Shown here piece by piece: positions 25,278-29,310 of a stretch of DNA of 29,310 bases (position 1 is the stretch's first letter; each line of letters begins with the position of its first letter). Source of the stretch: an uncultured Eubacterium sp. (GTDB lineage: Bacteria > Bacillota > Clostridia > Oscillospirales > Acutalibacteraceae). Location of the stretch: positions 1-29,310 of the forward strand of contig CAJTMQ010000018.1 in the NCBI GenBank assembly GCA_910577215.1. Direction: 5' to 3'. Position numbers and translations under genes: made by a program. The notes beneath the pieces were generated by a model. The model did not search any database. It was not told the origin of the DNA and saw nothing but the letters and a program-made list of their open reading frames with translations.

Positions 25278-26525
25278 TTAAGTTCTATAATCTCCGTTAA
25301 TCTTTACATATTCATAAGTTAAATCACAACCCCAAGCCGTAGCATTTTCATTGCCCTGATTGAGATTGACAAGCACCTGAATTTCATCACTTGAAAGTAC
25401 GCTTGCTGCGGTTTCTTCGCTGAATTCAACGCCCGCACCGTTTCTGCAAACAGCAACAGTACCGAATTCACTTTTCAAATCAACATCAACCTTTGTAATG
25501 TCAAACTCTGCATCTGCATAGCCAATTGCACAAAGAACTCTGCCCCAGTTTGCATCCTCACCGAATATTGCACATTTGAAAAGGGTAGAGCCGATAACTG
25601 CTTTAGCAATAGTAATAGCATCATCTTTGCTTGGGCAGCCTGTGCAGATGCATTCAAGAAGCTTGCTTGCACCTTCACCGTCTTTGGCAAGCATTCTTGT
25701 AAGATTAGCCATAACCTCATAAAGTGCTGTTTTAAAGATTTCAAAATCATTATTACAAGCTGTTATTTCAGTATTTCCCGCCATCCCGTTAGCCATTAAG
25801 GAAACCATATCGTTTGTTGATGTATCGCCGTCAATGGAAAGGCAGTTGTATGTTACTTTAACAATTTCATCAAGTGCCTTTTGAAGCATTTCTGCTGAAA
25901 TAGCAGTGTCTGTAGTTATAAAATTAAGCGTTGTTGCCATATTCGGGTGAATCATTCCTGAGCCCTTAGCCATTCCTCCAAGGCGGCAAATTTTACCGTC
26001 AATTTCAAATTCTACAGCATATTCCTTTCTTATTGTATCTGTTGTCATTATAGCAGTTGCAGCAGCCTCGTTGCCGTTATAAGAAAGACCTTTAACAAGG
26101 CTTGAGATACCGTTTTCAATTGGCTCAATCGGAAGAATCTGTCCTATAACACCTGTTGAAGCCACAATAACATCTTCCGTTCTAATGCCAAGCTCGTTTG
26201 CGGCAAGCTCACACATTCTCAATGCTTTTTCTTCGCCGTCTGCATTGCAGGTGTTGGCATTTTTTGAATTAACAATAACGGCTCTTGATTTTCCGTTTGT
26301 TTTATTAAGATTACTCTTAGTAACGATAATCGGAGCACCTTTCACCTTGTTTGTAGTGTAAACTGCGGCAGTGCTGCATATTTCGTCACTTAAAATCATA
26401 CCTAAATCATTTTTGTGCGGTTTATTCGGATTTTGGTTATCTATACTCGGCTTTTTTATACCGCAGTAAATTCCGCCTGCTTTAAAGCCCTTTGCGGCAC
26501 AAACACCGCCGTTAACAACTTTCAT
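25278..26525 (-). CDS. argJ: Bifunctional glutamate N-acetyltransferase / amino-acid acetyltransferase
   Basis: Transfers the acetyl group from N-acetylornithine to glutamate, closing the acetyl cycle. The self-cleavage site is recognisable in GMIHPNMATTLNF near residue 190, where the bond before the Thr is cut to give two chains and the Thr is the nucleophile. The N-terminus (GGVCAAKGFKAGG) and LSIDGDTSTNDM near 235 are typical. Length is 415 aa. Whether it also uses acetyl-CoA (bifunctional type) cannot be decided by eye, but no argA is seen here. It lies two bases after argC. Its last 14 codons are duplicated beyond the stop. Confidence 0.95.
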   Translation of the reverse strand: MKVVNGGVCAAKGFKAGGIYCGIKKPSIDNQNPNKPHKNDLGMILSDEICSTAAVYTTNKVKGAPIIVTKSNLNKTNGKSRAVIVNSKNANTCNADGEEKALRMCELAANELGIRTEDVIVASTGVIGQILPIEPIENGISSLVKGLSYNGNEAAATAIMTTDTIRKEYAVEFEIDGKICRLGGMAKGSGMIHPNMATTLNFITTDTAISAEMLQKALDEIVKVTYNCLSIDGDTSTNDMVSLMANGMAGNTEITACNNDFEIFKTALYEVMANLTRMLAKDGEGASKLLECICTGCPSKDDAITIAKAVIGSTLFKCAIFGEDANWGRVLCAIGYADAEFDITKVDVDLKSEFGTVAVCRNGAGVEFSEETAASVLSSDEIQVLVNLNQGNENATAWGCDLTYEYVKINGDYRT

Positions 26526-26528
26526 ATT

Positions 26529-27476
26529 TTATTCTCCTATTACAAGTGATTTTGTTTCTTCAATTCCAAGGCTTAAATTCATACATTGAATAGCCGCACC
26601 TGATGCGCCTTTTCCTAGATTGTCAAAGCGGGATGTGATAACAATTCTGTCATCATTTCCGTTAACCTCAATTTCCATATCATCTCTGCCTTCAAAATTA
26701 TTGGAACCAATCATATTTTCAGTAAAGCCGACAGATCGCACCTTAACAATTTCCTTGCCCTCGTAATGCTCCGCAAGAATATCTCTTACATCATTTAATG
26801 AATACTTTCTATTCATCATATTTGTGAAAAGGGGAATGCTTACAACCATTCCGCACTTATAATCGCAAATCATCGGTGAAAAAATCGGTGTCTGTGCTAA
26901 TCCGCTGATTGCAGCCATTTCTTTAAGATGTTTGTGGTTCTGTGTTAAAGCGTATTGCCTTGGGCTGTTCAGCTCGGTATCCCTGTTCGGGTCTTCATAC
27001 TGAGCAATTGCCTTGTTGCCTGCACCGCTGTAGCCCGAAACTGCAAAGCAGGTGATAGGGAAGTTGCTGTCTATAACACCGTTTTTAACAAGCGGAGCAA
27101 CAATCGAATTAAATCCGCTTGCATAGCAGCCCGGGTTTGCAATGAACTGATTTGCTTCAATTTTGTTTTTTAGTTCGGCTGAAAGCTCCGGAAAGCCGTA
27201 TGCCCATAATGGGTTTGTTCTGTGAGCGGTAGACGCATCAATAATCTTTGTTTTTTTGTTATCCCTGTCAAGCAGTGCAACGGCTTCAATTGCGGCAGCA
27301 TCGGGAAGACAAAGAAAAGTAATATCAGATTCATTAATGAATTTTCTAATTTCATTATTGTCTTTTCTTTTGTCATCGTCTATAACAAGCAGCTCTATAT
27401 CATCTCTGCTGAGCAGACGGTCTTTAATTCTTAAACCTGTTGTGCCTGCCTGTCCGTCAATGAATACTTTTGTCAT
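26529..27476 (-). CDS. argC: N-acetyl-gamma-glutamyl-phosphate reductase, type 2
   Basis: NADPH-dependent reduction of acetylglutamyl phosphate to the semialdehyde. GQAGTTGLRI near residue 8 is the dinucleotide loop and the active-site Cys lies in NPGCYASGF near 117. The compact size (315 aa) and the GQAGTTG start mark the shorter type 2 class. First gene of the arginine operon. ATG 27476 is 13 bases after the AGGAG at 27490-27494, rather long spacing, but no better in-frame start exists. Confidence 0.95.
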   Translation of the reverse strand: MTKVFIDGQAGTTGLRIKDRLLSRDDIELLVIDDDKRKDNNEIRKFINESDITFLCLPDAAAIEAVALLDRDNKKTKIIDASTAHRTNPLWAYGFPELSAELKNKIEANQFIANPGCYASGFNSIVAPLVKNGVIDSNFPITCFAVSGYSGAGNKAIAQYEDPNRDTELNSPRQYALTQNHKHLKEMAAISGLAQTPIFSPMICDYKCGMVVSIPLFTNMMNRKYSLNDVRDILAEHYEGKEIVKVRSVGFTENMIGSNNFEGRDDMEIEVNGNDDRIVITSRFDNLGKGASGAAIQCMNLSLGIEETKSLVIGE

Positions 27477-27520
27477 TTTTATGCATAAACTCCTAAACTA
27501 ATGATTTAATATTATTATTT

Positions 27521-27548
27521 ATTATACACTTACATAATTTATTGTCAA
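27521..27548 (-). promoter_or_regulatory. Promoter of the arginine operon
   Basis: Minus strand TTGACA (27543-27548), 16-base spacer, TATAAT (27521-27526): both hexamers match the sigma-A consensus perfectly. Predicted transcription start is near 27514, leaving a leader of about 40 bases. Confidence 0.85.
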
Positions 27549-27585
27549 TAGAAAACGGTAAAAACATTATAAATATACATATAAA

Positions 27586-27599
27586 TGAATAAATATTCA
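27586..27599. promoter_or_regulatory. ARG box (ArgR/AhrC operator)
   Basis: TGAATAAATATTCA is a perfect symmetric match to the ARG-box core TGAATwwwwATTCA bound by ArgR/AhrC with arginine. It lies about 38 bases upstream of the argC -35 element, further out than is usual for simple repression, and in the divergent gap shared with the lysis cassette. I see no convincing second box beside it. No argR gene is in the window. Confidence 0.75.
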
Positions 27600-27629
27600 G
27601 TAAAGTAAATTGCCTTTTATGCACTTTAC
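27600..27629. repeat. Inverted repeat next to the ARG box
   Basis: GTAAAGT (27600-27606) and ACTTTAC (27623-27629) form a 7-bp inverted repeat with a 16-base loop, directly abutting the ARG box. It may be a second operator or chance in AT-rich DNA. Confidence 0.3.
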
Positions 27630-27675
27630 AGACTATATTAAAAGAGAAAAAAATTACCCATATAAAAATTTTTTC

Positions 27676-27701
27676 TTGACTTTTTCTAAAACTTGTATAA
27701 T
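27676..27701 (+). promoter_or_regulatory. Possible promoter of the lysis cassette
   Basis: TTGACT (27676-27681) and TATAAT (27696-27701) lie upstream of the lysis genes, but the spacer is only 14 bases, well under the optimum. The -10 is perfect; the -35 may be another, weaker hexamer. Confidence 0.35.
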
Positions 27702-27747
27702 CTGTTAGCTTGTCCCTTAATTAAGTGATGTAAAGGAGTTGTTTCAG

Positions 27748-27969
27748 ATTACAGATAATATCATCGTTGCAATCATCGCAATGATAGGAACATGTGCCGG
27801 TTCATTCGGCGGAATAATAACAGCCTCAAAGCTTACAACTTTCAGACTTGAAAAGCTTGAAGAAAAGGTTGATAAGCACAATAGATTCGCCGAAAGAATG
27901 CCCGTGCTTGAAGAACAAATCAAGGTGGTAAATCATAGAATAGAAGACCTTGAAAATAAGGTAGGATAG
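27748..27969 (+). CDS. Small membrane/coiled-coil protein of a phage-type lysis cassette, apparent ATT start
   Basis: About 73 aa. Residues ~4-28 are a single hydrophobic segment with a small-residue stripe (GTCAGSFGG), followed by a charged coiled-coil region from ~30 to the end (KLEEKVDKHNRF...). This resembles the XhlA-like or holin-associated small proteins placed before holins in clostridial phages. Start choice: AAAGGAG is at 27732-27738. An in-frame TTG at 27739 touches it directly, while ATT at 27748 is nine bases away and gives the family-like N-terminus (M)TDNIIVAIIA. The next ATG (27781) would cut the membrane segment. No sequence similarity search was possible. Confidence 0.7.
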   Translation: MTDNIIVAIIAMIGTCAGSFGGIITASKLTTFRLEKLEEKVDKHNRFAERMPVLEEQIKVVNHRIEDLENKVG

Positions 27970-27980
27970 GAGTGTTTTTT

Positions 27981-28160
27981 ATGAAAACAAGATTAAAAAG
28001 CCCTGTAGTTTGGCTTGCGGTATTGGCTCAGATTTGTGTAATTATTACACTTTTTGTGCCTGATATTGAAAACACGGTAAAAACAGTGGGAATGTGTATA
28101 ATTGAGATTTTAACGCTGTTTGGTATATTGAATAATCCCACAGACGGCAAAAATTTTTAG
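27981..28160 (+). CDS. Phage-type holin
   Basis: 59 aa with two hydrophobic stretches (SPVVWLAVLAQICVIITLFV and a second from TVGMCIIEILTLFGIL), a short turn between them and the ending NNPTDGKNF. This architecture and the NNPTD tail are typical of the phi LC3-like/Phage_holin_1 family that makes membrane lesions to release the endolysin. ATG 27981 is eight bases after AGGAG; the GTG at 27972 overlaps that site. It lies 11 bases from the preceding gene and 11 from the endolysin. Confidence 0.85.
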   Translation: MKTRLKSPVVWLAVLAQICVIITLFVPDIENTVKTVGMCIIEILTLFGILNNPTDGKNF

Positions 28161-28171
28161 CAGGTGATTTT

Positions 28172-29086
28172 ATGAATTTGAATGAATTTTTTTCATCTTT
28201 AAACGGCAGGTTTATAGATGTAGACGGTGCAGGAAGTGCTACAAACAAAAATCAGTGCGTTGATTTGGTTAAGGCATACTGCAACAGAGTTTTCGGTGTT
28301 CCGCTTGCTTCAATGAACGGTTATGGTGATGCATGGGAGTATTATGATAATTTCTCTAAAAAAACGTCATTAACACCGTATTTCACCAAAATTGCATACA
28401 CAAAGGGTATGCAGTTCAAGGCCGGAGATATTGTAGCATGGAATAAAAGTATAAATAAAGCCGGTGCCGGTCATATTGCTGTAGCAACAGGTAAGTATAC
28501 AAGTACAACTGTTGAAACCTTTGACCAGAATTTCCCGTCAGGAAGTCCTTGTAAGTATGTAACTCATAATTATAATCTGATTAATGGTGTTCTTCGTCCT
28601 AAGGATCAGAGTAAGGTAACAGGCGGAGCTTCATCATCGGATAAACCCCTTGCCGGAACGGGAGCATATCCTGCTCCTGCAGTATGGAATAACGGCTCTA
28701 CAAAAGAGGCTGTGTACTATGAAAGCACATTATCTACCGAGCTTGGTTCACTTGCGGCAAAGGAAGCAGCAAAATGCTACAGCAAAGCAGGAAATGCATA
28801 TCTTGTTGTTTATAATCTTGACGGCACAAGTAAGCATAAGGCAGGCTTTGTTGAATATGCCGGCGGAGTTTCAAAAGCACCGCCCGAAAGCAAAACTTGG
28901 AAAAACGGTTCAACAGCCGAAGTAGTTTATGCCGATACAGCCAAGAAAACAAAGGTTGGCAGTCTGAATCCGAATGAAACCGCATATGGGTTGGGGAATA
29001 TAGATGGTATGTATCTCGTTCTTTATAAGGTAGACGGCAAAGCACAGTATAAATGCGGCTTTGTTGATTATAACGGCGGCTTATAA
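28172..29086 (+). CDS. CHAP-domain endolysin with two C-terminal repeats
   Basis: Peptidoglycan hydrolase of 304 aa without a signal peptide, so export should depend on the holin. Residues ~20-145 are a CHAP domain with catalytic Cys in NQCVDLVKAYC near residue 28 and His in AGHIAVATGK near 109. A Ser/Gly-rich linker (GGASSSDK) follows. Two similar units of ~63 residues then start at W near 172 and W near 242 (WNNGSTKEAVYY and WKNGSTAEVVYA), each ending in AGF/CGFVxYxGG; they are probably wall-binding. AGGTGA precedes the ATG. CHAP proteins act as amidases or endopeptidases, and which applies here is unknown. Confidence 0.88.
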   Translation: MNLNEFFSSLNGRFIDVDGAGSATNKNQCVDLVKAYCNRVFGVPLASMNGYGDAWEYYDNFSKKTSLTPYFTKIAYTKGMQFKAGDIVAWNKSINKAGAGHIAVATGKYTSTTVETFDQNFPSGSPCKYVTHNYNLINGVLRPKDQSKVTGGASSSDKPLAGTGAYPAPAVWNNGSTKEAVYYESTLSTELGSLAAKEAAKCYSKAGNAYLVVYNLDGTSKHKAGFVEYAGGVSKAPPESKTWKNGSTAEVVYADTAKKTKVGSLNPNETAYGLGNIDGMYLVLYKVDGKAQYKCGFVDYNGGL

Positions 29087-29095
29087 TTTAATAAA

Positions 29096-29127
29096 AAGCT
29101 GATGGGCAAGGCACTGCTCATCAGCTT
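29096..29127 (+). terminator. Probable terminator of the lysis cassette
   Basis: A 13-bp stem (AAGCTGATGGGCA with TGCTCATCAGCTT, one G-T pair) around AGGCAC, ten bases after the endolysin stop. The T-rich tail (TGATTCTTCT) is weak, but the stem is long. Confidence 0.7.
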
Positions 29128-29209
29128 GATTCTTCTAATTGTTTATAATAAGAATATAGTGATTTTCTGAATATATTAAAAATATTTGTAAAATCATTTA
29201 TATTTTTGC

Positions 29210-29238
29210 TTGACATTATTCAAACAATTTCGTATAAT
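29210..29238 (+). promoter_or_regulatory. Promoter of tRNA-Asp
   Basis: TTGACA (29210-29215), 17-base spacer, TATAAT (29233-29238): a full consensus sigma-A promoter 17 bases before the tRNA, as expected for a stable RNA gene or operon. Confidence 0.88.
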
Positions 29239-29255
29239 ACCTCTTGCAAGCAAAC

Positions 29256-29310
29256 GGCCCGGTAGTTCAGCTGGTTAGAACGCCTGCCTGTCACGCAGGA
29301 GGTCGACGGT
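29256..29310 (+). tRNA. tRNA-Asp (GTC), 3' truncated by the window end
   Basis: GGCCCGG acceptor strand, D-arm GTTCAGCTGGTTAGAAC, anticodon stem CCTGC/GCAGG around CTGTCAC with anticodon GTC, then the variable loop and the start of the T-arm. The final ~22 bases fall outside the window. The contig probably ends here because tRNA genes or tRNA clusters are repeated in the genome (inference). Confidence 0.93.

Noticed and set aside
27459..27486. Nine-codon leader frame starting ATG 27486 and overlapping the argC start on the minus strand
   Set aside because: Only three bases separate it from AGGAG, too short for efficient initiation, and it has no arginine codons or attenuator hairpins that would suggest a leader peptide.
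29096..29310. Attachment site or integrase associated with tRNA-Asp
   Set aside because: No integrase frame or repeated tRNA 3' end is visible; the 3' part of the tRNA, where an att site would lie, is beyond the window.
1..29310. CRISPR arrays, insertion sequences with transposase, rRNA genes
   Set aside because: No regularly spaced repeats, no transposase-like frames and no rRNA sequence were found on either strand.

Overview
The window looks like a complete contig of 29.3 kb from a low-GC Clostridia bacterium, most plausibly a gut Ruminococcaceae/Oscillospiraceae lineage. That placement is an inference from gene content and style: an AT-rich, tightly packed PyrBI/PyrK-PyrD pyr operon, DAP-type genes, a YtrA-type GntR regulator and a clostridial lysis cassette. 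Genes start with strong AGGAGG-type ribosome binding sites and often overlap. The contig stops inside a tRNA gene. Its first ~95 bases have different base composition and are probably not native to the pyrC gene they join.

Plus strand, 18-9918: a nine-gene pyrimidine operon in the order pyrC-carA-carB-pyrK-pyrD-pyrF-pyrE-pyrB-pyrI, ending at a strong intrinsic terminator. It supplies every step from bicarbonate/glutamine to UMP, including its own carbamoyl-phosphate synthase, a PyrK-linked type 1B dihydroorotate dehydrogenase and a regulated PyrB/PyrI aspartate transcarbamoylase.

Minus strand, 9961-11860: a small GntR (YtrA-like) regulator, ABC ATPase and ABC-2 permease operon. It has a near-consensus promoter overlapped by a perfect ACTGT-N6-ACAGT operator. 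Minus strand, 11913-15025: a methylthioadenosine salvage operon (purine nucleoside phosphorylase, MtnA, MTA/SAH deaminase). Divergent to it, at 15099-16940, is a BMP-family nucleoside-binding lipoprotein whose binding domain is split by three InlB-like repeats.

Minus strand, 17039-27548: an arginine operon transcribed argC-argJ-argB-argD-argF-carA-carB. It has a consensus promoter and a perfect ARG box upstream. Its last gene is an in-frame fusion of a full-length CarB and a full-length DapF-like diaminopimelate epimerase domain (1343 aa). That DapF domain has Ala where the first catalytic Cys is expected. The 202-bp argB-argJ gap carries a duplicated argJ 3' end and several palindromes, which looks like the scar of an insertion.

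Plus strand, 27748-29127: an isolated three-gene lysis cassette (membrane/coiled-coil protein apparently starting at ATT, holin, CHAP endolysin with two C-terminal repeats) with no other phage genes. It is followed by a tRNA-Asp gene with its own promoter, cut off by the window end. The window thus holds two paralogous carbamoyl-phosphate synthases, one for pyrimidines and one for arginine.
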